DNA of 64,000 nucleotides from positions 1 to 64,000 of the forward strand of contig NZ_FODC01000001.1 of assembly GCF_900110275.1 (NCBI RefSeq). Reading direction: 5' to 3'. The translations under genes were made by a program, and so were the position numbers. Below are positions 8,820-20,413 of the stretch, piece by piece. This DNA is from Duganella sp. CF517. GTDB lineage: Bacteria > Pseudomonadota > Gammaproteobacteria > Burkholderiales > Burkholderiaceae_D. A model generated the notes under the pieces. It ran no database searches and was not told the DNA's origin. It saw only the letters and a program-made list of their open reading frames with translations. Every line of letters starts with the position of its first letter. The first letter of the stretch is position 1.

Positions 8820-9617
8820 ATGCGTTTTATCCGGACAGCTGTATTAATGAGTATCACCGCCAGCCTCGCCGGCCTGGCCGGCCCCGCCGCCGCGCAGGCG
8901 GCGCCGGCGGCGGCGACGCCGCAGCCCGGCCAGGTGCTGGCCAGCGGCACCGTGCCCGACGAGGCCACCAAGGCCGCCGTGCTGGCGCGCCTGCGCGACG
9001 TCTATGGCGCCGACAAGGTGGTCGACCAGATCGCCGTCGGCCAGGTGGCGCAGCCGGCCAACTGGAACAACTACGTGCAAAAGCTGATCACGCCCAACCT
9101 CAAGCAGATCAGCCGGGGCCAGCTCAAGATCGACGGCAGCACCGTCAGCGTGCGCGGCGAGGTGGCCAACGAGGCCCAGCGCCAAAAAATCGCCAGCGAC
9201 TTCGCCACCAGCCTCAATCCGACCTACGTGGTCAACAACGGGCTGCGCGTCTCGGCCGCCGAGCAGAACATCCTCGACAACACCCTGGGCAACCGCATCG
9301 TCGAATTCGAAAGCGGCAAGGCGACCTTGACGCCGACCGGCCAGGCCATCCTCGACCAGATGGGCGCGGCGATGCAGAAGCTGCAAGGGCGCAAGGTGGA
9401 AATCATCGGCCACACCGACAACCAGGGCCTGAAGGCCAGCAACCAGAACCTGAGCCAGGCGCGCGCCGAAGCGGTCAAGACCTACCTGACCGGCAAGGGC
9501 CTGAACGGCGACATGCTGACCGCGTCGGGCCAGGGCTCGGACCGGCCGATCGCCAGCAACGACACGCCGGACGGGCGCGCGCGCAACCGCCGCATCGAGT
9601 TCCGCATCGCCCAATAA
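8820..9617 (+). CDS. tagN: OmpA-like peptidoglycan-binding protein of the T6SS operon (TagN-like)
   Basis: A 265-residue exported protein with a signal peptide (about 1-25, ending PAAAQA), a BON-like middle region (about 30-140) and a C-terminal OmpA domain (about 155-265). The OmpA domain contains VEIIGHTDNQG and the NRRIEFRI end, features of peptidoglycan binding. Acinetobacter-type clusters carry an equivalent gene, tagN, after tagF; it presumably anchors the apparatus to the cell wall. ATG 8820 is preferred over the TTG at 8814, which overlaps the tagF stop, because the signal peptide is then of normal length. The following gap to tssA is 54 bases. Confidence 0.85.
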   Translation: MRFIRTAVLMSITASLAGLAGPAAAQAAPAAATPQPGQVLASGTVPDEATKAAVLARLRDVYGADKVVDQIAVGQVAQPANWNNYVQKLITPNLKQISRGQLKIDGSTVSVRGEVANEAQRQKIASDFATSLNPTYVVNNGLRVSAAEQNILDNTLGNRIVEFESGKATLTPTGQAILDQMGAAMQKLQGRKVEIIGHTDNQGLKASNQNLSQARAEAVKTYLTGKGLNGDMLTASGQGSDRPIASNDTPDGRARNRRIEFRIAQ

Positions 9618-9671
9618 ATCGGGCCGTACAACGAGGGCTAGACCACGGCTCACCACATTCAAAGGTAACGT

Positions 9672-10739
9672 ATGTTTTCAGCAGAACAATTGCTCGGCCC
9701 GATCAGCCCGGGCGCGCCCAGCGGCGAAGACCTGTCGTTCTCGGCGGACCTGGACGCCATCGCCCAGGCGCGCCGTTTCGACGATCCATCGCTCGACCAG
9801 GGCGAGTGGGTCACCGAATTGAAGGAAGCGGACTGGGATTTCGTGGTGCGCCGCTGCGCCGCGCTGTTGCAGGAGAAAAGCAAGGACCTGCGGTTGGCCG
9901 TGTGGCTGACCGAGGCCGGCGCCAAAACGGCCGGCCTGCGCGCGCTGGGCGAAGGTTTCAAGGTGCTGGCCGGGCTGTGCCGTGACTATTGGGACCAGGG
10001 CTTGTATCCGGAGTCCGATGGCGACGACCACGACCAGCGCATCGGCAACCTGAGCTGGATACTGGGCCGGGTGCCGGCGCTGCTGCGCGAGATTCCGCTG
10101 ACCGAGGGTCGCGGCAGCGCGTATTCGACCGTCGATTTCGAAGTGGCGCGCAAGCTCGCCACCGCCAGCAACGGCGGCAACAGTTCGCCGGGCAATCCGG
10201 GCGCCAAGCTGGCGGAAATGGAAACGGCGCGCAAGAACAACTCGGCCCAGTTCGCCACCGCGTTCGCCGCCGATGCGCAGATGTGCCTCGATGCGTTGAA
10301 GGATCTGGAACAGGTCGCCGACGAACGCCTGGGCAACGATAGCCCGGGCTTCTCGGCGGCGCGCGACGCCTTGCAGACGTTGCAGCGGATGATGCCGGCG
10401 CCGGCCGCCGGCGGCGGCGTGGCGGAGACGGAATTGGCGGACAACGCCTATGTCGGTTCGGCGGCCGTCGATTTCACGCACGATGGCGGCCAGGTGGCCG
10501 CGCCGGCGCCGTCCGGGCCGCCGGGCGCGATCCAGACGCGGGCGCAGGCGCTGGCGCAATTGCGGGCGGTGGCGACCTTCTTCCGCCGCACCGAGCCGCA
10601 CAGCCCGGTGTCGTATTTCGCCGAAAAAGCGGCCGACGTCGGCGAGCAATCGCTGCACGATTGGTTGCGTTCGGTGGTCAAGGACCCGAGCTCGATGGCG
10701 CACATCGAAGAGTTGTTGGGTGTGAAACCGGCGGAGTAA
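9672..10739 (+). CDS. tssA: T6SS cap/baseplate-organising protein TssA
   Basis: A 355-residue protein with an ImpA_N domain at residues 5-130 (LLGPISPGAPSGEDLSF and the YWDQGLYPE segment are characteristic). The rest is an Ala/Pro-containing linker and a short helical C-terminal domain ending EELLGVKPAE. TssA coordinates baseplate docking and tail-sheath polymerisation. This is the short architecture. A Shine-Dalgarno-like AAAGG lies seven bases upstream. It is the last gene of the forward block and converges on clpV across a strong terminator. Confidence 0.92.
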   Translation: MFSAEQLLGPISPGAPSGEDLSFSADLDAIAQARRFDDPSLDQGEWVTELKEADWDFVVRRCAALLQEKSKDLRLAVWLTEAGAKTAGLRALGEGFKVLAGLCRDYWDQGLYPESDGDDHDQRIGNLSWILGRVPALLREIPLTEGRGSAYSTVDFEVARKLATASNGGNSSPGNPGAKLAEMETARKNNSAQFATAFAADAQMCLDALKDLEQVADERLGNDSPGFSAARDALQTLQRMMPAPAAGGGVAETELADNAYVGSAAVDFTHDGGQVAAPAPSGPPGAIQTRAQALAQLRAVATFFRRTEPHSPVSYFAEKAADVGEQSLHDWLRSVVKDPSSMAHIEELLGVKPAE

Positions 10740-10795
10740 TCCCACGCGGCGGGCGTAACCGGAAAATCGGGACCGCGCCCGACATCGCGTCAAAA

Positions 10796-10823
10796 AAACG
10801 GGGCCGATATTTCGGCCCCGTTT
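10796..10823. terminator. Bidirectional intrinsic terminator between tssA and clpV
   Basis: Perfect 12-bp inverted repeat: AAACGGGGCCGA at 10796-10807 and its complement at 10812-10823, with loop TATT. The arms end in A-run/T-run, and a further A-tract at 10792-10795 gives the reverse transcript a U-rich tail. It lies between two converging operons, as expected for a shared terminator. Confidence 0.9.
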
Positions 10824-10827
10824 CGCA

Positions 10828-13503
<2,676 letters not shown>

Positions 13504-13563
13504 AGCGCGATTTTCCTCGTTCGATTAAGTTATGTCGGATAAATTTCGGTGCAAATGTCTGTA

Positions 13564-14646
13564 CTACAGCGTATGGATTTCGTAGCGCACGTCGGCGCGG
13601 TCGCGCGCCTCGCCGCCGGTGATCAGGAAACTATCCCAGCCCAGGCGGCCGCCGGCGCGCTCGTCGCTCAGGGTCACCCCTTCGACGTCGGCCGCGCGCA
13701 GCACCAGCTGCACCTCGTATTCGAGGGACAGGCCGGTCAGCATGGTCAGCATTTTTTCCAGCGACTTGGCGGCCTTGCCGCCCGGCAGGAAGGAGTCGAA
13801 GCTGGCGCGCGGCAGCGGGCCGACCGTCAGCAGCATGCGCAGGTCGCGCTGCCAGACGCGCTGGCCGACCAGCGCGCTGGTGCCCAGCTGGGCGTTGGCG
13901 CCGCCCAGCGCGCTCTGCTGGCCGGGCGGCACGTCATACCAAGCGCCGATGAATTGGGTGACCGTCACGCGCTGGCCGAAGTATTCGCTCAGCACGTGGC
14001 CGATCGCCACCGACGACGCCGGCCGGTGCCGCATGGCGGCGGCAAAATAGCCGATCGATTCGTCGAGCACGCCCTCGCCGCCGTCGGACAGGCGGTGCTT
14101 GAGCGACTCGTTGCCGACCCCGGCCAGCGACAGCAGCAGCGGCAGGAAGCGGTCCTTGCCGTCGATCTGGTACTTCAACTCGAGCCGGTATTTGCGCCAC
14201 GATTCGTAGAACAAGGCCAGCGCCCGGTTGGAGAAGGTGTCCAGAAAGGCGCGCGGGCCGTCGTCCTTTTCGTACAGCGCGTGCGCGGCGACCCGCTCGG
14301 TGTAATGCGCCGGCAAGGCGCCGGCGGTGCCGAGAAAGCCCATGAAGGCCGGCGTGATGCGGATATATTTGAGCTCGCCGCTGCGCAGCGCCTCGCCCAG
14401 CGACTCGCTGTCGCGGCCGATCTCGCGCGGCTCGGGCTGCATCGCCTCGAGCTGGCTGGCCGGGAAGTTGAGCGACAGCGAGTTCTGGAAGCGCAGGAAG
14501 CTGGCCACCGCCTGGTCGTGCGGCAAGCCGTTGCGCTTGAGCCAGAGCTCGAGCATGCGCACCGCCTGGAAGAACTGGAAGCGGTACGGCTGCTCGAACA
14601 GGCGCTCGATTACACTAGGTTCAAATCGCCGCTTCGTGGTGTGCAT
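13564..14646 (-). CDS. tssG: T6SS baseplate protein TssG
   Basis: A 360-residue baseplate wedge component (DUF1305/ImpH). The N-terminus MHTTKRRFEPSVIERLFEQP and the FFQAVRMLE segment are typical. The longer upstream open frame is out of register with the family, so the start is ATG 14646. It lies 36 bases inside the 3' end of tssF, giving an overlap of 37 bp. The length is normal. With TssE, TssF and TssK it forms the wedge that surrounds the VgrG hub. Confidence 0.93.
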   Translation of the reverse strand: MHTTKRRFEPSVIERLFEQPYRFQFFQAVRMLELWLKRNGLPHDQAVASFLRFQNSLSLNFPASQLEAMQPEPREIGRDSESLGEALRSGELKYIRITPAFMGFLGTAGALPAHYTERVAAHALYEKDDGPRAFLDTFSNRALALFYESWRKYRLELKYQIDGKDRFLPLLLSLAGVGNESLKHRLSDGGEGVLDESIGYFAAAMRHRPASSVAIGHVLSEYFGQRVTVTQFIGAWYDVPPGQQSALGGANAQLGTSALVGQRVWQRDLRMLLTVGPLPRASFDSFLPGGKAAKSLEKMLTMLTGLSLEYEVQLVLRAADVEGVTLSDERAGGRLGWDSFLITGGEARDRADVRYEIHTL

Positions 14647-16454
14647 CGCAACAGCTCCTCCCCTGATTTTTTCGAGACGACCACCAATTGCGTGAAGCTG
14701 TTGGCGTGCACGTACAGGCCGAGGAAGCGTTCGACGATATGGGTGAAGGCGTGGATGCCGCTGCCGACGAAGGCTTCCTCGTCGATGGTGATGCTGACCT
14801 CGGTGCCGCGCACCAGGCAGGCGAACGGATTGCCCGGCAGCCAGTGGTTGGCGGCCTTGCTGGCGATCGCGTGGATGCCGCGGATCTGGCGCTGCGACGT
14901 GGGCGAGCGCGGCAGGTCGTACAAGGTCAGCATTTCCTGGAAGGCTTCGACGCCGCTGCCGGCCAGGGACAAATGGTTGAGCGACAGGTGCGAGATCAGG
15001 CGCCAGTGGGCGCCACGGCCGCGCTCGAAGCGGTGCGAGTCGGTCGGGCGGCGCAGGAAGGTGATGCTGCGCACGCTCGATCCGCCCTCGAGGAACAGGT
15101 CGCCGCCGCGCATGCCGTAGGTCAGCGACGCCGGCAGGTCGCGGTTGGTGCAGGTCAGCTCCAGGCTCAGGGTATCGGTCTCGATGGCGGCCGGGTCGAA
15201 GTCGATGTCGACGATCGAGATTTCGGTCTCGTAGCCGGGGCTCTTGCGGGCGATCACCTCGTCGCGCCGCATGACCCAGTAGTGGCCGTTCTTTTCCGGC
15301 GTCTCGCCATGGCGCAGCGAGTAAAACGGCCGGAATTCGATGACCGATTCGCCCTGCGGCGTCTGCCGCACCAGCTTGACCGAGTCGATCGATTGCACCT
15401 CGAAGGCGTAGGCGCGGCGGGCGTCGGCCAGCACCGGGTAGCTGGCCGTGGTGTGGGTGACGCGGATCGGCTCGCCGCGCTGGCGGAACAGGTTGACCAC
15501 CGGCGTGCAGCCCAGCAGCAAGTTGTTGGTCGACATCGTGCCCAGCATGCGCGCGGTGTTCGAATCGGTGCGCAGGCCGCTCATGCCCAGGTGCAGGGTG
15601 AAACGCTTGCAGCCGGCCGGCAGCGACGCGCCGATCGCCGCCAGGTCGATGTCGATGAAATTGAATTTTTCGGGGAAGCAGAAATACTCGGTCAGCAAGC
15701 GGTAGGCCGGATGCGACCGGGCCGAGAACGGGATCAGCGATTCGTCCTCGCCGAAGCCGGCCGGCCACACCGGCACCGCCGCGAGTGGCGTCCAGCGGCC
15801 GTTCTGCTCCGGCTCGACCCAGGCCTTGACGGTGCGCAGGAACAGCGCGTCGCGCAGCGCGGCGCAGAACGACGGTTCGCCGTCGATGAACACGCGCAGC
15901 ATCTTGATGCCCAGCTGCGACAAGGTGACCTGGGCGGCGGTCGTTTCGATGGTGATGCTCAGGCCCGAGGTGACATTGGGCGGCAACATCACCGCCTCGG
16001 GCGCGTCGATGATGGCGGCGAAGGCCGCGTGCGACAGCGCGATCGGCGCCACCGTCACCGGATAGGCGGTGCGGAAGGTGCAGGCGACACCCTTGACCGG
16101 GCGCGTGTCGAGCTCGGTGCCGCGGGCGATCTCGGTGGCCGTGGTCAATTGCGCGGCGGCGGCGCTGTAGTCCATGCGCGCGATCGAGCACGACGGGAAC
16201 GGCCGCAGGTAGTGCGGATACAGCACCTCGAACAGCGCCTCGGTGAATTCGGGGTAGTCGTCGTCGAGCCGCTTGGAGATGCGCGAGTTGAGCAGCGCGA
16301 ACGACTGGATCATGCGTTCGATGTGCGGGTCTTCGCACACCTCGCCGCCCATCAACAGGCGGCCGGCGATTTTAGGATAGCGCTCGGAAAATTCGCGCGA
16401 ATAGCGGCGCAGAAATCCCAGCTCCCGTTCGTAGTACGGTAACAGTTCTTCCAA
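14610..16454 (-). CDS. tssF: T6SS baseplate protein TssF
   Basis: A 614-residue baseplate wedge protein (DUF879/ImpG). I place the start at TTG 16454 because the translated N-terminus LEELLPYYERELGFL aligns exactly with the conserved 'MEELLPYYERELxFL' start of the family; the next in-frame ATG would remove about 28 conserved residues. Only one base separates this start from the tssE stop (TGACTTG), suggesting translational coupling. Conserved SFALLNSRISKRLDDDYPEF follows. It overlaps tssG at the 3' end. Confidence 0.92.
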   Translation of the reverse strand: MEELLPYYERELGFLRRYSREFSERYPKIAGRLLMGGEVCEDPHIERMIQSFALLNSRISKRLDDDYPEFTEALFEVLYPHYLRPFPSCSIARMDYSAAAAQLTTATEIARGTELDTRPVKGVACTFRTAYPVTVAPIALSHAAFAAIIDAPEAVMLPPNVTSGLSITIETTAAQVTLSQLGIKMLRVFIDGEPSFCAALRDALFLRTVKAWVEPEQNGRWTPLAAVPVWPAGFGEDESLIPFSARSHPAYRLLTEYFCFPEKFNFIDIDLAAIGASLPAGCKRFTLHLGMSGLRTDSNTARMLGTMSTNNLLLGCTPVVNLFRQRGEPIRVTHTTASYPVLADARRAYAFEVQSIDSVKLVRQTPQGESVIEFRPFYSLRHGETPEKNGHYWVMRRDEVIARKSPGYETEISIVDIDFDPAAIETDTLSLELTCTNRDLPASLTYGMRGGDLFLEGGSSVRSITFLRRPTDSHRFERGRGAHWRLISHLSLNHLSLAGSGVEAFQEMLTLYDLPRSPTSQRQIRGIHAIASKAANHWLPGNPFACLVRGTEVSITIDEEAFVGSGIHAFTHIVERFLGLYVHANSFTQLVVVSKKSGEELLRCTPRSGDLNLV

Positions 16455-16455
16455 G

Positions 16456-16947
16456 TCAGGCTCCCGGCGACGCCAGACGGCGCGCCTTGCTAATGGTGTA
16501 ATGCAGGCTCGACGGCTGGAGCACGGCGTCGAAGTTGACCGGCTCTTGCGCCGCGTGCACCACCAGCAGCGCGGTGATGGCGAAGTTGAGCCGGTTGATG
16601 GTGCCCTCCTGGATCTCGAGCGAGGCGCGCACGTTGCGCAGCCGCGGCTCGTGGCGGGCGATGGCCTTTTCCAGGCAGGTGCAGATGTAGGCGCGGTCGT
16701 CGGCGCTCGACAGGCTGAGGCCGGCAAAATCGTTGAGGCCGTAGGTCAGGATCGAGCGGCCGCATTCGGGGAATTTTTTGATCAGCTCTTCGCTGATGAC
16801 GGTGCGCGTGTTGAGCAGCGCTTCGAGGTCGCGGGCGACGGTGTCCTTCAAGTCCTCGATCGACAAGCGGGACACGGTGGCACTGGTGGCGCCTTGGACG
16901 GGCGCGTCCATCAGGCGGTCGAACAGTCCCGGCGAAAAACCCTTCAT
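16456..16947 (-). CDS. tssE: T6SS baseplate protein TssE (gp25-like)
   Basis: A 163-residue gp25-like protein that nucleates the sheath on the baseplate. It contains the family's SRLSIEDLKDTVARDLEALL, ECGRSILTYGLNDFAGLS and RHEPRLRNVRASLE segments. ATG 16947 is chosen over ATG 16953 because a CAGG lies six bases before it and the protein then starts MKGFSPGLFDRL, as in relatives. It is separated from hcp by about 260 bases of hairpin-rich non-coding DNA. Confidence 0.92.
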   Translation of the reverse strand: MKGFSPGLFDRLMDAPVQGATSATVSRLSIEDLKDTVARDLEALLNTRTVISEELIKKFPECGRSILTYGLNDFAGLSLSSADDRAYICTCLEKAIARHEPRLRNVRASLEIQEGTINRLNFAITALLVVHAAQEPVNFDAVLQPSSLHYTISKARRLASPGA

Positions 16948-17068
16948 GTGCATCCTGAATATCAGTGTTAAAACCAGTGGGCGGATAACCATGCAGCGTC
17001 CGCCGCCGCGTCGGGCGGCGGCGGTTGCCACAATAGATCCAGCGTTCGCGCCGGGTCCCTACCCGTTC

Positions 17069-17089
17069 GCGGCGGCATCGAGCCGCCGC
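17069..17089. other. Hairpin in the hcp-tssE intercistronic region
   Basis: Perfect 8-bp inverted repeat GCGGCGGC (17069-17076) and GCCGCCGC (17082-17089) with a five-base loop. It has no following U-run on either strand, so it is more likely an RNA stability or attenuation element than a full terminator. Confidence 0.5.
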
Positions 17090-17166
17090 AAGGGACGCGG
17101 GCGCGATGGCGAACGGGGCGCGGCGAGCGTCATGGCGCACGCGCGTCGTCCCGGTCGCCGGCGTCG

Positions 17167-17197
17167 ATTGCGCGGCGTCCCGACGCCGCCACGCAAT
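17167..17197 (-). other. Long stem-loop immediately downstream of hcp
   Basis: Starting 13 bases after the hcp stop on the reverse strand, an imperfect stem pairs 17167-17179 with 17182-17197: ATTGCG with CGCAAT outside and GCGGCGTC with GACGCCGC inside, loop CC. Such structures after hcp would favour accumulation of hcp message over the downstream baseplate genes, since Hcp is needed in large amounts. Confidence 0.55.
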
Positions 17198-17210
17198 CCA
17201 CAGCGTTTGC

Positions 17211-17702
17211 TTAGGCCGTCTTGTTGGCCGACAGATCCCAACCACCCGAGGTGTTGCCGCCCGAACCGCCACCGATCTTCTGCTGGGTGTACTTCCACTT
17301 CACTTTCGAGTACTTGATCGACACGTGCTCGGACAGGATGTCGCCCGGCTGCACTTGCGGTGCGACGCTGCTGATCAGCACGTTTTCCAGTTCGATTTCG
17401 AAGTACTTGATGCGCTCGCCCTGGCCATCGGCGCGCAGGAACTCGAACTTGGCCTTAGGAATGGTTTTACCCGAGGAGCACGTTTGCAGCAGCAGCGGGG
17501 TCGACAGGTCGGCCAGCTTGGCGATCACGATCTCCTTGTGCTCGGTGCGCTCGGCGGTGTGGCCGCCGGCCGACGACGCGGTCGCCGATTTAGGCTGCAG
17601 CACTTCCCACTGGACCGATTTGCACTCGATCCAATCTTTGTGGGTGCTGTCGGCGGATTCGCCTTTGATGCCGTCGATTTGCAGATATACGTCGATTGCC
17701 AT
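17211..17702 (-). CDS. hcp: T6SS tail-tube protein Hcp (TssD)
   Basis: A 163-residue Hcp1-family protein that stacks as hexameric rings to form the inner tube. It begins MAIDVYLQIDGIKGES and includes the typical HKEIVIAKLADLSTPLL and KYSKVKWKYTQQK segments. It is exported with each firing and is therefore usually highly expressed. It is followed by the stem-loops at 17167-17197 and 17069-17089, and lies 44 bases after tssC. A Gly/Ser-rich tail (GGGSGGNTSGGWD) extends slightly beyond the core. Confidence 0.96.
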   Translation of the reverse strand: MAIDVYLQIDGIKGESADSTHKDWIECKSVQWEVLQPKSATASSAGGHTAERTEHKEIVIAKLADLSTPLLLQTCSSGKTIPKAKFEFLRADGQGERIKYFEIELENVLISSVAPQVQPGDILSEHVSIKYSKVKWKYTQQKIGGGSGGNTSGGWDLSANKTA

Positions 17703-17746
17703 GGTATTCCTTTCGGTTTTGGATGAAAAAACAAACAGTTAACAAT

Positions 17747-19231
17747 TTAAGACTTGGTCGATTGAGGCAGCTCCGCGACCAGACGGAGTGAAACGGACAG
17801 CTCATCGAGCTGGAAGTGCGGGCGCAGGAACGACACGGCGCGGTACACACCGGGGCGTCCCGGCACTTCTGATACCTGCACCGACGCTTCGCGCAGCGGG
17901 AACTGGGCTTTCTGTTCCTGGCTGGCGTTGTCGTCCAGTAGCACGTATTGGGTCAACCAACGGTTGAGGAAGTCCTCGACGTTGGAGGCGGCGGCGAAGC
18001 TGCCGATCTTGTCGCGCATCATCGCCTTCATGTAATGGGCGATGCGCGAGACGGCGAAGATGTATTGCAGCTGGGCCGACAGCACGGCGTTGGCGTTGGC
18101 CGCCTCGGTGTTGTACTTCTTGGCCTTTTGCGTCGACTGCGCGCCGAAGAAGGCGGCGTAGTCGGTGTTCTTGCAGTGCACCAGCGAGATGAAGCCGAGG
18201 TCGCTCAATTCCTTTTCGCGGCGGTCGGTGATGGCGATCTCGGTCGGGCACTTGAGCGCCACTTCGCCCTCGTCGGTCTTGAAGGTGTGGGTCGGCAGGT
18301 CCTCGACCAGGCCGCCGCCTTCGACGCCGCGGATGGCGGCGCACCAGCCGTAGTCCTCGAACGCGTTGGTCAGCTTGGTGCCGAAGGCGTAGGCGGCGTT
18401 GCACCACAGGTATTTGTGGTGGTCGGTGCCGTCGACGTCCTCGACGAAGTTGAAGCCCTCGACGGTGGTGCCGTCGGCCGGGTTGAACGGCTGGCGGCCC
18501 AGGAAGCGCGGCAGGGTCAGGCCGACGTAGCGCGCGTCCTCGGACTCGCGGAACGATTTCCATTTGGCGTACTCGACGGTGTCGAACACCTTCGACAGGT
18601 CGCGCGGCTTGCCCAGGTCGCTGTAGGTCTCCAGGCCGAACAGCTCCGGCGAGGCGGCCGAGATGAACGGCGCGTGCGAGGCGGCGGCCACGTGCGACAT
18701 CTGCTCGATGAAGTACATGTCCTCGGGCTGTCGGGTGATCTCGAAGTCGCCGATCAGCGAGCCGAACGGCGCGCCGCCGAACGTGCCGAACTCTTCCTCG
18801 TAAACCTTCTTGAACATGGTCGACTGGTCGAACTCGAGCGCGCTCTGGAAGTCCTTGACCAATTCCTTCTTGGTCGCGTTGAGCATCTTGATCTTGAGGT
18901 TCTGGCCGGTCGACGAATTCTTGACCAGGTAGTTCAGGCCGGTCCAGCTCGATTCGAGCTTTTGGAACTCCGGCGCGTGCATGATGGCGCTGAGCTGGCG
19001 CGAGATCAGGCTGTCGAGCTCGGCAACGCGGGCGTCGATGGTGGCGGCCAGGTTGTCCGACACCACGACGGTGCCGTCCATGACCTGGCTGACCAGCTCG
19101 GAGATGATGTCCTTGGCGCGGGCGTGCTCGACGCTCGACTTGGCGACCTTGCTCTGCTCAACGATCTGGTCGAGCAGGGCCAGCTCGGTGGTGGCCGCGC
19201 CGGCCGACGATGGGGAAGTTTGGACGGACAT
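17747..19231 (-). CDS. tssC: T6SS contractile sheath large subunit TssC (VipB)
   Basis: A 494-residue sheath protein. Diagnostic segments include ISRQLSAIMHAPEFQKLESS, the EEFGTFGGAPFGSLIGDFE core and the C-terminal SVQVSEVPGRPGVYRAVSFL region. It polymerises with TssB around the Hcp tube and contracts to drive the needle. It starts three bases after the tssB stop, so both subunits are made from one coupled message. Confidence 0.97.
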   Translation of the reverse strand: MSVQTSPSSAGAATTELALLDQIVEQSKVAKSSVEHARAKDIISELVSQVMDGTVVVSDNLAATIDARVAELDSLISRQLSAIMHAPEFQKLESSWTGLNYLVKNSSTGQNLKIKMLNATKKELVKDFQSALEFDQSTMFKKVYEEEFGTFGGAPFGSLIGDFEITRQPEDMYFIEQMSHVAAASHAPFISAASPELFGLETYSDLGKPRDLSKVFDTVEYAKWKSFRESEDARYVGLTLPRFLGRQPFNPADGTTVEGFNFVEDVDGTDHHKYLWCNAAYAFGTKLTNAFEDYGWCAAIRGVEGGGLVEDLPTHTFKTDEGEVALKCPTEIAITDRREKELSDLGFISLVHCKNTDYAAFFGAQSTQKAKKYNTEAANANAVLSAQLQYIFAVSRIAHYMKAMMRDKIGSFAAASNVEDFLNRWLTQYVLLDDNASQEQKAQFPLREASVQVSEVPGRPGVYRAVSFLRPHFQLDELSVSLRLVAELPQSTKS

Positions 19232-19234
19232 GGC

Positions 19235-19744
19235 TCAATCTTTCTTCGGGGTGGTTTGCTGGCCCAGTTCGGCCAGCTTTTCGGTGCTGTGCAGGACGTC
19301 GTTGAGGATGTCTTCGAGCTTGTCGTTGCCGGCCAGCTTGTTGCGCAGGTCGGCCAGCTTGGTGCGCGCCTCGAGCAGCTTGCGCAGCGGCTCGACCTGT
19401 TCGACCACCGATTCCGGACGGAAATCGTCCATCGACTTGAACTTCAGGTCGACGGCGAACTCGCCGCCGCCCTCGCCGAGCTCGTTGGCGACGCGGAAAT
19501 TGGCGCGCGGCTCGACGCCCTTGAGCACCTCGTCGAAGTTGTCGCGGTCGATGTTGACGAACTTGCGCTCCTTCAAGCGCTTCTGTTCGACTTCGGAGTT
19601 GCCGCCGAAATCGCCCACCACGCCCATCACGAACGGCAGCTCTTTATTCTCGATCGCATCGCCGATCTCGACGTCGTAGGTCATCTGGACCCGTGGCGGA
19701 CGCACCTTTTGCAGGCGCTTCTGAACACTCTCTTTTTTCGACAT
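19235..19744 (-). CDS. tssB: T6SS contractile sheath small subunit TssB (VipA)
   Basis: A 169-residue sheath protein beginning MSKKESVQKRLQKVRPPRV, with VQMTYDVEIGDA, ELPFVMGVVGDF and DLKFKSMDDFRPESVV matching the family. It pairs with TssC to form the contractile sheath and presents the ClpV-binding surface. It is 84 bases downstream of the TPR lipoprotein gene and directly before tssC. Confidence 0.97.
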   Translation of the reverse strand: MSKKESVQKRLQKVRPPRVQMTYDVEIGDAIENKELPFVMGVVGDFGGNSEVEQKRLKERKFVNIDRDNFDEVLKGVEPRANFRVANELGEGGGEFAVDLKFKSMDDFRPESVVEQVEPLRKLLEARTKLADLRNKLAGNDKLEDILNDVLHSTEKLAELGQQTTPKKD

Positions 19745-19828
19745 GACATCCCCATTTCAAAAATAAACAGCGGCGTCGCGGCGACGCCACCGGGTGGAAT
19801 TGCTGAATTACTGACCGTTTCGACCTGT

Positions 19829-20413
19829 TTACTTCAGCGCGTCGAAGGGGTCGGCCTTCTGTTCGCGGGGCGGCTGCTTGCCGCCCTTTTTATTCGTGGT
19901 CGTGGCGCGCTGGGTCGGCTGGACCACCTTGGCCGGCGGCACCAGCACCTGCTCGCCCAGGCTCTCGCGCAGCAGCTTGGCCAGGTCCTGCGACTCGGTG
20001 CGCAGCGAACCGGACAGGTTGTTTTGACGGCTCAGGTCGGCAAGCGCGCGGGTCGACAGGCGCAGCCCGCTGATGGCGATGATGCTGTTGGCCAGCTGGT
20101 CGTTGGGGTCGCGCACCAGGATTTCCTGGGCATTGACGATGGCCTCGCCATACTGGCCGGCTTCGTATTTGGTTTGCGCCATGCGGGTCCACGGATCCTT
20201 GTCGGCCGGGTAGGCGGCGGCGGCCTGCTTCCACAGCGCGACGGCCGCTTCCTTCTGGCCGGCGCTGTCGGCGGCGGCGGCCTTGCCCATGACTTCGGCG
20301 ATCGTCGGCACCGCCTCCGGCACTTTGACCACCGGCGCGGTGGTGCAGGCGCTCAGGGCCAGGATGCAAGCGGCACCGCCCAACAGGCGGCGAAGGTGGA
20401 TGGATGTACTCAT
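19829..20413 (-). CDS. TPR-containing lipoprotein at the head of the tss operon (possible functional substitute for TssJ)
   Basis: A 194-residue lipoprotein with signal peptide and lipobox LALSAC (Cys23). Residues about 45-125 form TPR-like helical pairs (AAVALWKQAAAAYPADKDPW, then GQYGEAIVNAQEILVRDPND). The tail is basic and low-complexity. TssJ proteins are lipoproteins of similar size but have a small beta-sandwich, so this is not TssJ by sequence. It nevertheless stands where a TssJ gene could be expected, as first gene before tssB, and no other TssJ is seen. A role at the outer membrane with TssM is inferred. Confidence 0.7.
   Translation of the reverse strand: MSTSIHLRRLLGGAACILALSACTTAPVVKVPEAVPTIAEVMGKAAAADSAGQKEAAVALWKQAAAAYPADKDPWTRMAQTKYEAGQYGEAIVNAQEILVRDPNDQLANSIIAISGLRLSTRALADLSRQNNLSGSLRTESQDLAKLLRESLGEQVLVPPAKVVQPTQRATTTNKKGGKQPPREQKADPFDALK

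Noticed and set aside
19829..20413. Calling the lipoprotein TssJ
   Set aside because: It has the right position and a lipobox, but the mature part is helical with TPR repeats, not the small beta-sandwich of TssJ.
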